Assembly (NCBI RefSeq): GCF_000001735.4
Contig: NC_003074.8
Coordinates: 682,101 to 746,100 of the forward strand
Reading direction: 5' to 3'
DNA length: 64,000 nucleotides
Source: Arabidopsis thaliana
Taxonomy: Eukaryota > Streptophyta > Magnoliopsida > Brassicales > Brassicaceae
Numbering within the stretch: the first letter of the stretch is position 1; the number at the start of each line of letters is the position of its first letter. Both the position numbers and the translations under genes were made by a program. A model generated the notes under the pieces. That model was not told where the DNA came from and did not search any database. It saw only the letters and a program-made list of their open reading frames with translations. Of the stretch, positions 1 to 13,000 are shown piece by piece.

Positions 1-151
1 TGCATTTTCAATGTTGTTGGTGTTTTCGGTGTCACAGCCTCAAAATCAATTTCCTACTCGCGTTGTTGTTGTTGTTGTTAAGTCATAAGTGTTAGGTTTG
101 AATCAACCGCTGTAGTACCAGTGGAACTGTTTTGATTTGCTTAGCGAGAAG

Positions 152-1750
152 ATGGATCTAGTGAGCAGTTTACCAGACGATGTTCGTTGTCATATACTGT
201 CCTTCCTTACCACAAAGGAGTCTGCTTTGACATCTGTTCTGTCTAAGAAGTGGCGGAATCTGTTCACGCTTGTCCCTAATCTCGACTTGGATGACTCTGA
301 GTATCTTCATCCGGAAGAGACTAAGTGGGAAAGAGAAGAAATTCTGGATAGCTTCTTGGATTTTGTGGAAAGAGTATTGTCTTTGCAGGGAAATGGTCCC
401 ATTCGTAGGTTCTCCCTCAGGTGTGAAAGCGGTGTTCCTCCAGCTCGTCTGAATCGTTGGTTATGTAAAGTGCTGCAGCGTGGTGTTGCGGACCTTGAAC
501 TTATCATCGACTTCGAAGATGGTTATCTTCTGCCTCGAGAGTTGTTCGTCAGTGAGACACTCGTCAATCTCAGGTTAAAATCTGAATTTGGTTGTATTCA
601 TTGGTGGCCTGGAGCTGAAGGCACTTTCTTACCAAGGCTTCAAAGTCTTGATATAAGCTCTGCGATGGTTTTTTGTGATGATAAGCTTCAGAAGCTTCTT
701 CCTTGTTTCCCTGTGATTGAGGAATTACGGTTGGTAGGTATGGAGTGGATTGATTCTCATGTAACCGTGTCGTGTGCAACCCTCACTAATCAGCTACTTC
801 TTAGCTCCACCGGTTCCAGAACCTCTAAAAATCCAAAGAGCGTTTCTTTTGATACTCCAAATCTGCTTTCCCTAGCCTACTCTGATTTAGTTGCTGAGGA
901 CTATCCGTTGGTTAATATGAAAAGTTTATTCAAGGCTCGAATCATCCTTGGAGTAGATGACGATCAAATCGCCCGAATGCGAGCCCCAACTAACTATTTG
1001 TCAGAGGATGATGTTGTTCGCCGATTTGGCAATGTGGTGAAGCTCATGAAGGGCATACAAAATGTTCAGCAACTTCACTTGCATTCTGATACACTCGAGG
1101 TTAGTTTTCCATTTTCTTCTTTCTGGTCTAGTTGTAATGTATTGATTGCAAGATGATTTTAGCTGCGTTTTGTTTCTTGTTTCAGGTGCTTTCAATGTGC
1201 TGTGAATCGATGCCGGTGTTCAACAACGTCAAAACGTTAGGCATTAAGAGTGACTACGACAGAGGATGGCAAGCAGTGCCTGCTCTTCTAAGGAATTGTC
1301 CACATCTAGAAACCCTGACCTTTGAGGTGGAACTATAAACCATGAAACTAACTACTTGGACAAAACATGCAGTTCATTCTTATAGTAACCTTATTGTCTC
1401 GTTTCTGCTTTCAGGGTCTCGTGCACCATGTGACAGATAAATGTGGAGATGCTTGTGACTGCATTTTCCGGAAGGATAAAGGCCGTTCGCTCAAATCTTG
1501 TCCAGTAAAAGTGGTAGAGATTAAAGAGTTTAGAGTAACAATGAAAGAGATGCACCTGATAGAGCATTTCTTGGACAACTTTCCATGTTTGAAGGAGATG
1601 AAGATCTATAGAGAAGAGTATGATCCTTCACCGTTTGGAAACGACCCTCAAGTGGATGATCTTATCTTGGACATGATAGAAGAGTACAAGGATATATATA
1701 GTTGCAATGTCCAACTCTTGGAGCCGTGTGACAAGTGGGATGAACAATGA
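152..1750 (+). CDS. F-box/FBD/LRR protein (At3g03030-like), 3 exons
   Basis: Exons are 152-1099, 1186-1326 and 1415-1750, all joined in phase 0, giving 474 aa. I start at the ATG at 152 because the F-box motif ([15 protein letters not shown]) follows directly. An in-frame TTG lies 15 bases upstream but no ATG. The order is F-box (about residues 3-45), degenerate leucine-rich repeats, then an FBD module in exon 3 ([27 protein letters not shown]). Plant proteins of this type are thought to be substrate-selecting subunits of SCF (SKP1-CUL1) ubiquitin ligases; no substrate can be read from the sequence. The next gene is a close tandem copy with the same intron positions. The frame is intact, so this is not an obvious pseudogene. 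Confidence 0.93.
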
Positions 1751-2584
1751 AGTCTTTGAACAAAGTCCCCCTAGGAATTTGACTTATCAGATCCGATCCT
1801 TGTTTTGTTTTAGTTATCTATGTGTATCTTTTAATCACACTATCCTCGGCTCGGCTAGACTGATTGCCACACCTATTTTGCTTTAGTCCTTGGAAACTTT
1901 CTGATTGCTTTTGGTTAATTTTCAAGACTCTGAATTACGTATTGCTTAAGGGTTACTGATTTTCATCCTCTGACTCAGTCTTGTGTGCATTTAACACTCT
2001 TTGCATCTGATCACTTGTTGGTTTCATTAGATCTTGCCGATATCAAATTATAAAACATTTGAGTAAATCTTGTTGTTGTTGCATCAAGCAGTTATCAGGA
2101 AAAGTGGTGAACATGAAGCTTCCTTCATACGAGGAGGTCACAGTAAATGGTGAAAGGAAGTCGTTGGTAACTTTCTTAACTTGGTTTACATGATGGTTAG
2201 AGCAAGTCGTTTAGAGTGGGTTTTACTTTTTCAGTTGCATAATATTTTCATGTTGGGATTGAAATAAAAGTATAATCACATGTATACAAAAACCAAACAG
2301 TATAACACGTCAAATCACATTAGAATAATTAATTAAATTTTATCGATAAAAATCACCAAAATACCAATAAATTCCGCACTCCGTCTCTTCCAGTCTCAGT
2401 CAGTCGCTATTCTCTCATCGACGTTTCATTGCCCTAATTTGAAGATTGGCCTCTGTAGCAAGGTATGATGTTGCTCTCAGTCTCAAAATAAACAATCTCT
2501 CTGCTTCAATTTCGAGTGGAACTGTTTGGTTTGGGAAATTGATTTCTTTGCTTTGCGTTGTGTATTTTTTTCTCTTCAGAGAAG
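1751..2584. other. Spacer between the tandem F-box genes
   Basis: It holds the 3' flank of the first F-box gene and the promoter and leader of the second. Homology between the two genes seems to begin just upstream of each ATG, near 117 and 2514. At about 2091-2191 an open stretch following a plausible acceptor (caagcag) could encode a short peptide (KLPSYEEVTVNGER) that I cannot place; it may be an exon relic. No tRNA or other RNA gene was seen. Confidence 0.5.
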
Positions 2585-4177
2585 ATGGATCTGTTGAGCA
2601 GTTTACCAGACGAGGTTCGTTGTCTTATATTGTCCTTTCTTACCACAAAGGAGTCTGCTTCCACATCTGTTCTGTCTAAGAAGTGGCGTAATCTGTTTGC
2701 ACTTGTCCCTAATCTTGACTTTGATGACTCTGAGTTTCTTCATCCGGAAGAGGGTAAGCGGGAAAGAGACGGTATTCTTCAGAGTTTCATGGATTTTGTG
2801 GATAGAGTATTGTCTCTTCAGGGCAATTCTTCCATTCGTAAGTTCTCTCTCAAGTGTGAAACTGGTGTTCCTCCAGCTCGTGTGAATCGTTGGTTGTGTG
2901 AGGTGCTGCAGCGTGATGTTTCAGACATTGATCTCACCATTGATTTGGGATATGGTTATTATCTGCCTGAAGAGTTGTTCGTGAGTGAGACACTAGTCAA
3001 TCTGAAATTAAAAAGTGCATTTAATATTGATTGGTGGCCTGGAGCTGAAGGCACTTCCTTACCAATGCTTAAAAGTCTTTGTGTTTACGGTGTGAGGGTT
3101 TTTTGTGATGATGAGCTTCAGGAGCTTCTTCCTTGTTTCCCTGTGCTTGAAGAATTACAAATGTCTAATATGCAGTGGCTTGATTCTGATGAAACCGTGT
3201 CAAGTGCAACCCTCACAACGCTCCATATTACTGGCATCCGCTCTGAAAATCCTAAGAGCATTTCTTTTGATACTCCAAATCTGCTTTCCTTTGTCTACAC
3301 TGATTTTGTTGCGGAGGACTATCCATTAGTTAATATGAAAAACTTGTCTCTGGCTCGACTCGCCCTTAGAGCAAATGACGATCAAATCAAGCGAGTAAGA
3401 GGGCCAAGTAATGATTTGTTAGAGTATGATGTCGTTCGCCACTTTGGCAATGTGGTGAAGCTCATGAATGGCATACAAAATGTTCAGGAACTTCACTTGT
3501 GTCCTGATACTCTCGAGGTCAGATTTTCTGTTTTATTCTTTCTGCTCTGCTGAGTGCTGATATTAATTGTAATATGTCTGGTTGCGGTATTGTCTTACTT
3601 GTTTGTTTTCAGTTGCTTTCTGTATGCTGTGAGTCGATGCCAGTGTTCAACAACGTTAAAAAGTTACTTATTTACAGTGACGAGGATCGAGGATGGCAAG
3701 CAGTGCCAGTTCTTCTACGGAATTGTCCACGTTTAGAAACTCTAATATTTGAGGTGGGAATACAAACCATGAAACTACTTGGACAAAGCATGCAGTTCAT
3801 ACTTAACCCTGCTGTCTTGTTTCTGCTTTCAGGGTATCGTGCACCATGTGACAGATAAATGCGGGGATGCTTGTGACTGCATTTTCCGAAAGGACAAAGG
3901 CCGTTCGCTCAAATCTTGTCCAGTGAAAGTGGTAGAGATTAATGGGTTTGGAGTAACAATGAAAGAGAAGTACCTGATAGAGCATTTCTTGGATTACTTT
4001 TCGTGTTTAAAGGAGATGAAGATCTATATTAATTGTGAAGAGGATGGTGTTACACAACAGGTTATGAAGAACCGTGAAGTGTCTAAACTTGTCTTGGATG
4101 AGATGGAAGAGTACAACGAGTTCTATAGTTGCAATGTGAAGCTATTCTTGTGTAAGAAGAAGTCGATTCCACAATGA
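2585..4177 (+). CDS. F-box/FBD/LRR protein (At3g03040-like), 3 exons
   Basis: Exons are 2585-3517, 3613-3753 and 3833-4177, all phase 0, giving 472 aa. The ATG at 2585 sits just before the F-box ([15 protein letters not shown]). Domain order is F-box, LRR-like repeats, C-terminal FBD ([27 protein letters not shown]). It is a tandem duplicate of the gene just upstream. Exon 2 is 141 bases in both, both introns are conserved, and most differences are substitutions plus short indels near codon 220 and in the last 35 residues. It is a likely SCF ubiquitin-ligase specificity subunit; the target is unknown. Confidence 0.93.
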
Positions 4178-5772
4178 AAGTCTCTGAAGAACAACGCCTC
4201 CTTGGAATTCGACTTGAGTTTAGTGTTCTTTAATCGGCTTGAAAACCGTCTCAAACCAGACCAGTTGCAAAACCTGTATCTGTTTCCTCTTTGTCTTGAT
4301 CTTACCAACTTTTGTGTGGGGGATTGTTTTAAAGTGATTTGTAATCTGTTTTCTTTCGGTTGACTTGTTAATTATCTAATGATGTTACTTGAAGTGGCAA
4401 AGATTTGCAACATTGATCAGTGGCCATAAAAACTGACGATTGTAGCCTAGGATGATTGATTTTGAGTCCAGCACATCTCTATATAGAAAACCATCGAATT
4501 AAACCGGTGATATTGAAAGAACCGGATAAATAAGACCAACGTCTTCAGTTATTGAACTGGTTTGGATGTCGACAGCAGGAACAATAATAATCTTTAATTA
4601 AACCAGAATTATTTGGTGGTAATTTACTTGCTTTCCATAACACATGCGTGATTGACGTTTTTTGACGGACGGTGTATAGAAAACACACGTTAAAATAATC
4701 AACCTAATATTGCGGACCAAAAGAAATTCATGCTATCGATAAAATCTCCAAAATACCCCTAACTTCCGCGTTTCCTTACTGACTTTCCCCAAAGTACCCT
4801 CCGCTTCTCCTTTCCCAAATTTTCATTTTTTATACATCGAATCGAACGCGTTATTTATAATAATAAAATAAAATGGAGCCTTTTAATTCGCTACCTTGTC
4901 CGAAAACCTCAACACAAAAAGGATTTCAAAAGGTTAAAAAGAAAAAGAAATCTCCGCCGGTTTCTTCTCTCGCCGGCGTTTTGACAGTCGTCGTCACTGT
5001 TACCGTCTCAAAAGCTTACTATTTCAGTTATAAAAAAAACAATCAAAGAGCTAAGAGATCTTCTTCTTTCATCCTCGTCTTTCTTCTTCGATTTTCTTAT
5101 TATTATTTTAATAATTTCCTAGAGATCTCCACAATAAAAAAATTGGGGGTTATCGTTGCCATCATAACGTGTATTAGTAAAGCAGTAGTAGTGCTGATGT
5201 ATTTGCTCACGACTAAGTCCCATTCCTCGTCTCTTCTTTTTCTTCTCCTTAATTAGTTTGGGCAACACGATCACAGTTGATTCCTTCACAATCGATTTGT
5301 TAAATTAAGAAATCATTTTCTTCTCTCTCTCTCTCTCTCTGTCTAAAATATCTATCGGTTGAAGAAGATCTGAAGCTTAACTTTGCTCTGTTACAGACTC
5401 TCAGGTACTGTACCATCCTTGATCTCTTGTTTCGTTTGTGTGAGAGATTGTCTTATACTCGGAATGTGGAAGGATCCAGTAGATTTTGAATTTAGATTTT
5501 CCCTCTTAAGCCTCTCCTCTTTTGGTGGGGTTATGATTTTATCAATTATCATTACTTTTTTGATGTCTTTTATGGTTTATTTATGATTAGATTTGTTCTT
5601 CTTGAAGCTTTAGATCTATTGATGTTCTGTTTGTTCACCTCTTGATGATTTGGAGTTAAAGATCTTGTGTGATTTGTAACAATGAGTAGAAGATTTGACC
5701 AATATTACTGTTTTGCTTTGTTTCAGGGATCTGCCGGCTACAAAGTCCGGTGGATAGTGTTATTATTAGACA
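4178..5772. other. CSLD3 promoter and 5' leader region
   Basis: This stretch covers the F-box 3' flank, the CSLD3 promoter and its leader. An ATG-initiated 127-codon frame at 4873-5256 lies upstream. It starts with a lysine-rich segment followed by hydrophobic stretches, and I recognise no homologue. A CT microsatellite lies at about 5323-5341. A leader intron is predicted separately. A TATA-like stretch (ttatttataata) lies at about 4851-4862, just before the upstream ATG; the transcription start cannot be fixed by eye. Confidence 0.5.
5405..5726 (+). other. Predicted intron in the CSLD3 5' leader
   Basis: A donor (CTCAG|GTACTG at 5404/5405) and a pyrimidine-rich acceptor (TTTGTTTCAG|GGATC at 5726/5727) flank 322 bases of T-rich sequence that ends 46 bases before the start codon at 5773. 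Leader introns are common in strongly expressed plant genes and can raise expression. This is inferred from splice signals only. Confidence 0.6.
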
Positions 5773-8700
5773 ATGGCGTCTAATAATCATTTCATGAACA
5801 GTAGATCCAATCTATCAACAAACTCTGATGCTGCTGAAGCTGAGAGGCACCAGCAGCCTGTGTCAAATTCTGTGACATTTGCCCGCAGGACTCCCTCTGG
5901 CCGATATGTCAACTACTCCAGAGATGATCTCGATAGCGAACTTGGAAGTGTTGATTTAACTGGCTATTCGGTTCACATTCCTCCAACTCCGGATAACCAA
6001 CCTATGGATCCGTCCATCTCTCAGAAGGTTGAGGAGCAGTATGTCTCGAATTCCTTGTTCACGGGCGGTTTTAACAGCGTCACTCGGGCTCATCTTATGG
6101 AAAAAGTGATCGATACTGAGACTAGCCATCCGCAGATGGCAGGTGCTAAAGGATCTTCTTGCGCGGTTCCTGGTTGTGATGTCAAGGTGATGAGTGATGA
6201 GAGAGGTCAAGATCTTCTTCCCTGTGAGTGTGATTTCAAAATCTGTAGGGATTGCTTTATGGATGCTGTGAAAACCGGTGGGATGTGTCCCGGGTGTAAG
6301 GAGCCTTACAGGAACACGGATTTGGCGGATTTTGCTGATAACAACAAGCAGCAACGGCCTATGCTTCCGCCACCAGCGGGCGGGTCCAAGATGGACAGGA
6401 GATTGTCATTGATGAAGTCAACTAAGTCTGGTTTGATGAGGAGTCAAACCGGGGATTTTGATCACAATAGATGGTTGTTTGAGACTAGTGGGACTTACGG
6501 TTTCGGTAATGCTTTCTGGACAAAAGACGGGAATTTCGGGAGTGACAAGGATGGGAATGGCCACGGTATGGGGCCGCAGGATCTGATGAGCAGACCGTGG
6601 AGACCACTTACTCGGAAACTGCAGATTCCTGCAGCTGTTATTAGTCCTTACAGGTGAAAAAGTTTGTTCTTATTTCAAAATATCGCCATTTTGTTCAAAC
6701 TTTTACTGACAAATTTGGTTTTCTCTTGCAGGCTTTTGATACTTATCCGAATTGTTGTTCTTGCGCTTTTCTTGATGTGGAGGATTAAGCACAAAAACCC
6801 AGATGCAATATGGCTATGGGGAATGTCTGTGGTTTGTGAGCTTTGGTTCGCCTTATCTTGGCTACTTGATCAGCTTCCAAAGCTGTGTCCGATTAACAGA
6901 GCTACGGATCTCAATGTTCTTAAAGAAAAATTTGAAACACCTACACCGAGCAACCCGACTGGGAAATCTGATCTCCCAGGACTGGATATGTTTGTATCTA
7001 CAGCAGATCCAGAGAAAGAACCTCCTCTTGTCACTTCCAACACCATTTTATCGATTCTCGCTGCTGACTACCCTGTAGAAAAGCTTGCTTGCTATGTATC
7101 AGATGATGGAGGAGCGCTTTTGACATTCGAAGCCATGGCTGAAGCAGCGAGTTTTGCAAACATGTGGGTTCCTTTCTGTCGTAAACACAATATCGAGCCG
7201 AGGAATCCGGATTCATACTTTAGTCTTAAAAGAGATCCTTACAAGAACAAAGTGAAGGCTGATTTTGTTAAGGATCGAAGACGGGTGAAGCGTGAGTATG
7301 ATGAGTTTAAGGTTAGGATCAACAGCTTGCCTGACTCGATCAGGCGCCGTTCTGATGCTTATCACGCAAGGGAAGAGATTAAGGCCATGAAGCTGCAAAG
7401 ACAAAACAGAGATGAAGAGATAGTAGAGCCAGTCAAGATTCCTAAAGCTACATGGATGGCTGATGGTACTCATTGGCCTGGAACTTGGATAAATTCTGGT
7501 CCTGACCATTCCCGTAGTGACCATGCTGGTATCATTCAGGTACAATTTGTTAAGTTCAGTTGTTTATACTTATTTGGTTAAGGGCATTTTATTTCATTCA
7601 TAACTGAACTGGAGCCGGAGTTTGGTTCAGTTGTGAATTATCTTATAACAAATTTTCGGTTCGATTTAGTTTGACAAATTTTGGTTACTTTAGGTTTACT
7701 TATTTTGCTTGCAATATGGTTTGGTTCAGTTTCTATGCCAACTCTAAGATCATTGTTTTTCAAAATTTTGATAAATGCAGGTGATGTTGAAGCCGCCAAG
7801 TGATGAGCCATTACATGGAGTGTCTGAAGGGTTCTTAGATCTTACAGATGTTGACATTCGTCTTCCGCTTCTTGTCTATGTTTCGCGTGAGAAGCGACCG
7901 GGTTATGATCATAACAAGAAAGCAGGAGCCATGAATGCCCTGGTCCGAGCTTCTGCAATTATGTCCAACGGTCCATTCATACTCAATCTTGATTGTGATC
8001 ATTACATATACAACTCTCAAGCTTTAAGAGAAGGAATGTGTTTCATGATGGATCGAGGTGGTGACCGGCTTTGCTATGTTCAGTTCCCACAACGGTTTGA
8101 AGGTATTGACCCATCAGATCGTTATGCGAATCACAACACAGTCTTCTTTGATGTGAACATGAGAGCTCTTGATGGGTTGATGGGTCCTGTTTATGTCGGA
8201 ACGGGTTGTCTCTTTAGAAGAATCGCGTTGTACGGATTCGATCCACCTCGGGCTAAAGAACACCATCCCGGATTCTGCAGTTGCTGCTTCTCTCGCAAGA
8301 AGAAGAAAAGCCGTGTGCCAGAAGAAAACCGATCTTTGAGAATGGGTGGTGACTCAGATGATGATGAAGAGATGAATCTTTCTTTGGTTCCGAAGAAATT
8401 CGGAAACTCCACTTTCCTTATCGATTCAATCCCGGTTGCCGAGTTCCAAGGTCGTCCTCTTGCGGATCACCCAGCTGTGCAAAACGGACGACCACCCGGA
8501 GCTCTCACCATTCCTCGCGAGCTTCTTGATGCATCAACTGTGGCAGAAGCCATAGCCGTCATCTCTTGTTGGTACGAGGATAAAACCGAGTGGGGATCTC
8601 GGATCGGTTGGATTTATGGATCTGTCACGGAAGATGTGGTCACAGGTTATAGAATGCATAACCGAGGCTGGAAATCGGTTTACTGTGTGACCAAAAGGGA

Positions 8701-9529
8701 TGCTTTCCGTGGCACAGCTCCAATCAACTTGACGGATAGGCTTCACCAGGTTCTCCGATGGGCTACTGGCTCGGTAGAGATCTTCTTCTCAAGAAACAAT
8801 GCCTTCTTTGCTAGCCCGAGAATGAAAATCCTCCAGAGAATCGCTTACCTAAACGTTGGAATCTACCCGTTCACATCATTCTTCCTCATAGTCTACTGCT
8901 TCCTCCCAGCTCTCTCCCTATTCTCAGGCCAGTTCATAGTCCAAACACTCAATGTCACATTCCTTGTCTACCTCTTAATCATCTCCATTACGCTCTGCTT
9001 ACTCGCTCTCCTCGAGATCAAATGGTCAGGAATCTCACTCGAGGAATGGTGGCGAAACGAGCAGTTCTGGCTCATTGGAGGAACAAGCGCTCACTTAGCC
9101 GCGGTTATCCAAGGGCTGCTCAAAGTTGTTGCCGGAATCGAAATCTCATTCACATTGACATCTAAATCCGGAGGAGAGGATGTAGACGACGAATTTGCGG
9201 ATCTCTACATTGTGAAATGGACATCCCTCATGATCCCACCAATCACAATCATGATGGTGAACCTAATCGCCATCGCGGTCGGGTTTAGCAGGACGATATA
9301 CAGTGTGATTCCGCAGTGGAGTAAGTTGATTGGAGGAGTGTTCTTCAGTTTCTGGGTACTGGCTCATCTTTATCCATTCGCTAAAGGGCTTATGGGAAGA
9401 AGAGGAAGGACTCCGACCATTGTATATGTCTGGTCTGGACTTGTTGCCATCACCATATCTCTGCTTTGGGTTGCCATTAATCCACCTGCTGGTTCCACTC
9501 AAATCGGAGGATCTTTCACTTTCCCATGA
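5773..9529 (+). CDS. CSLD3: Cellulose synthase-like protein D3
   Basis: Exons are 5773-6653, 6732-7539 and 7781-9529, giving 1145 aa, the length I recall for CSLD3/KOJAK (At3g03050). It is a family 2 glycosyltransferase that makes beta-1,4-glucan-type polysaccharide at the tip-growing plasma membrane; mutants are known to have ruptured root hairs. Visible parts are a cysteine-rich RING-like zinc domain (about C130-C175), two N-terminal membrane segments ([16 protein letters not shown]), and the catalytic loop with DDGG (D418), DCD (D634), TED (D848) and QVLRW (Q886-W890), then about six C-terminal membrane segments. All catalytic motifs are intact. A CSLD-type basic and acidic insertion (KKKKSR then DSDDDEE) sits in the catalytic loop. 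Confidence 0.97.
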
Positions 9530-10087
9530 TTCATAGGTTTGGTTTCTCAAAAATTCTCTTTCTTTAGTCCTTTCTAAAGATGGAGACAGAGATTGGCCAA
9601 GAAACACACAAGTATAGTTGAGCCAAAATATAGAGCAAGTCAAAGAACTTCTCTCATTGTCTTTTATTTTTTGTTTTTTTATTTGGTTGGGAAAGGACAT
9701 TTTTTATTTGTCTTTTTAAATTTTGTAATCTTTTATCTGTTGATGGAATTATTTATGCTACTACTGTTAATTATTTATTCAGTTCAAATTCAAGTGCCAA
9801 AGTTTTGTTAAGTTTTAATTTATTTGCTTTCATAAACCTTTTAAGGAAAAGGAAACAAAACGGGTCGGGTTATCGGGTCAAGTTATCCAGAAACCGATCC
9901 AACACTTGTCCCGCCGAAACCCTACCTAAACCTTGAGAACCTTCTCGTCGACTTTGAGATTTCTAATGGCAACAGATATTCCGACTTCGAATTTCTTCTT
10001 CTCCAAGCCAATTTCTTCTACATAAATCACATTTTCTTACAGTATTCTCGAATCTCGAAGAACCCTAAGTCTCGTTTCCCAGGAATA
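9530..10087. other. CSLD3 3' flank and ATAD3-like promoter
   Basis: The left part is the T-rich CSLD3 3' untranslated and termination region. The right part, from about 9840, is the upstream region and leader of the AAA ATPase gene and contains a short GGGTCGGGTTATCGGGTC direct repeat near 9860. No gene was seen. Confidence 0.55.
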
Positions 10088-13000
10088 ATGGCTCAGAAAT
10101 GTGCGATTGGTTTGATTTCAGCCCTAGCAGCTTCGGCTTCTCTTGCGAAATCTAAAGTCGCTTCTGCAGATGGTCCCTTCAATCTCTCTGGGTTCTCTAC
10201 TTCTGCGAATCCTCAGCAGCAGGCTTCTCCTCCTCCACCGTCGTTGGCTGGTGAAGAATCTTCAGCTCCTCCGCGAGCTCGCAATGATAATCCGAGGACA
10301 AGTTCCGGTGGTTTCGATCCGGAGGCACTGGAGCGAGGTGCTAAAGCCTTGAAAGAGATTAACCATTCCTCTTACGCGAAAAAGGTCTTGAACCTTTTTC
10401 TCTCTTTCTATAGTTAGAAATTTTGTGAAATCGAATCATGCTTAGGTTTAGGAAAGGCTACAGAAGAATGTTTCAATTAGGTTATAATTTGTATGATGAA
10501 CCTAAAAGTGATTGAAAATGGTAGCATCTGTGTTGGATCTCAGAATTGTTCTATTTCTGTTTGTTTATCAATCGTGGTTAAGCTCACAGTTGTTGTGTAT
10601 TTGGTTCTGGTAGGTTTTTGAAAGTATTAAGCAGCAAGAAGAGACAAAGCAAACTGAGTTTGCAACGAAGGCGCAAGAGTTTAAAGCTATGCAAGCCCAA
10701 GCTGAAACTGTGAGATCATCTAACTTTAAGTTTCTTAACCAATATTTGGATGTCTGTTTATATATTCTTGAACAATTGTGTTAACAACTAATGGCTACCT
10801 AATAGAAATGAGTTAGCAACTGTGGCATAACGATTATGCTGTTATCTTAGTAAAGTTGAAAATAGTGTCTTGTGACAAAATCTGCTTCCAATGGTCACTA
10901 TGATACATATTGATTAATATTATTACTCGGTTTAGCTGCTTCTTGGCAACAAAGTTGTGTGCCTGACATGTTCCATTTTACAGGAGAGGCATAAGGTAAT
11001 ATATGATGAACAGAAAAAGCTTGCTCAGCACCAAGCACAGACAAAATCGCAGATGGCCCGTTATGAAGATGACTTGGCAAGAAAGAGGATGCAGGCATGT
11101 AAATCCTCAAAACAATTTTTCAACACTGTTAGCTTCGTTTCTTCTCTCTAACAGCTTTTGTTGTGTGATGTGTATATCGTTTTACAGGCCGAGAATGAGT
11201 TCCATAGAACAAGAAATCAAGAACTTGTGAAAATGCAAGAAGATTCAGCAATTAGGCAGGAACAAGCTCGACGAGCTACTGAGGAACAGATCCAGGCGCA
11301 GAGACGCCAAACTGAGAGGGAGAAGGCTGAGATTGAACGTGAGACCATCAGGGTCAAAGCTATAGCAGAAGCGGAAGGAAGAGCCCATGAAGCTAGGCTT
11401 GCTGAAGATGTAAACAGGAGAATGCTTGTTGATCGTGCAAATGCAGAAAGAGAGAAATGGGTTGCTGCCATAAACACAACATTCGACCATATTGGAGGTG
11501 TGAGATTTATATCCATACATAGTCTCACTGTTGTTATATTCTTGTTGGCTTCAGTCATTTTTTGGCAGGTTTTAACTAAACATTGTAAATCCCTGTGTGG
11601 TGAATGTTCGGGTATCAAGAATTAGTAATTAGAATAGATGTGTGACCTCATAATCTTTACGTTGCATAAATAAATGAAAATACTAATTGTTTTAACAGGT
11701 GTTTGACACTTTATTCTTGTTTCCTAGGCGGTTTACGTGCTATTCTGACGGATCAAAATAAACTGATTGTCGCTGTTGGGGGTGTAACTGCTCTGGCAGC
11801 TGGAATCTACACAACGAGGTAAAGACTAGAGATGTAGTCCGAATGTTGACAATATTTTTTGCCATAATCGTGAGTTCTTGTTGAAGGGTTGAGGAAGTGT
11901 TTACGCCATTGACTAGCAAATTTCTCGTTTTACATTTCTTGATTCTATTACCTGTCAGTCATTTTTTCTACAGTAGTGAAATATAGACTTAGCCGGTTGC
12001 TGAATGCTTGTTGCAGAGAAGGTGCAAAGGTTATCTGGAGCTATGTGGACAGAATATTAGGACAACCATCGTTAATCCGAGAATCATCAAGAGGCAAGTA
12101 CCCTTGGTCTGGTTCGCTTTCTCGTGTAATGTCCACATTGCGGGGTAAGGAGTCAGCTTCCAAAAATGGAAAAAGGTTCGGTGATGTTATTTTGCATCCT
12201 CCGCTAGCAAAGAGAATTGAGCACCTAGCTACCTCAACCGCCAACACAAAACTCCACCAGGCTCCTTTCCGAAATATTCTTCTCCACGGTCCTCCAGGAA
12301 CAGGAAAAACAATGGCGGCCAGAGAGCTGGCTCGTAAATCTGTATGTATTCTTTCCATATATATAAAAAAGTTATTACAAAAATTGTTATAAGACACCCA
12401 AATAGACCATGGAGTCTCTAGCAGACAGAATTAGGACGGTAGAGCAGAAGATGGTGGTTGCTGATTTCCATGATTACATTTGAAAGTTGAACTTGAGCTC
12501 TTAGATTTAGGTTGCTCATGAGATTCTCGGAGTTTTGTTCCTATCTATTCTTACTTTCCTAACTTCCGTACTTCGTGTAGGGTTTGGATTATGCACTGAT
12601 GACTGGTGGAGATGTTGCTCCCCTTGGAGCTCAGGCTGTTACAAAGATTCACGAACTGTTTGATTGGGGCAAAAAGTCTAAGAGAGGTTTATTGCTCTTC
12701 ATTGATGAAGCCGATGCATTTTTGTGCGAGTAAGTGCTAATACTCATATCATAATCACAGGCTGATCATTTCAACACTTTGTTTATGGTTTTGATGTGTT
12801 CATCGAAATTTAACAGGAGGAACAAAACATACATGAGTGAAGCCCAAAGGAGTGCTCTAAATGCTCTTCTCTTCCGCACGGGTGATCAATCCAAAGACAT
12901 AGTCTTAGCACTAGCTACAAACCGACCTGGTGACTTAGACTCAGCTGTGGCTGACCGTGTCGATGAAGTTCTCGAATTCCCCTTACCTGGAGAAGAAGAG

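Noticed and set aside
7213-7545. 110-codon minus-strand ORF inside CSLD3
   Set aside because: It is a shadow of the highly conserved CSLD3 exon 2.
11217-11618. 133-codon minus-strand ORF inside the ATAD3-like gene
   Set aside because: It is antisense to the coiled-coil exon; Ser/Cys-rich composition results from Glu/Arg/Ala codons on the other strand.
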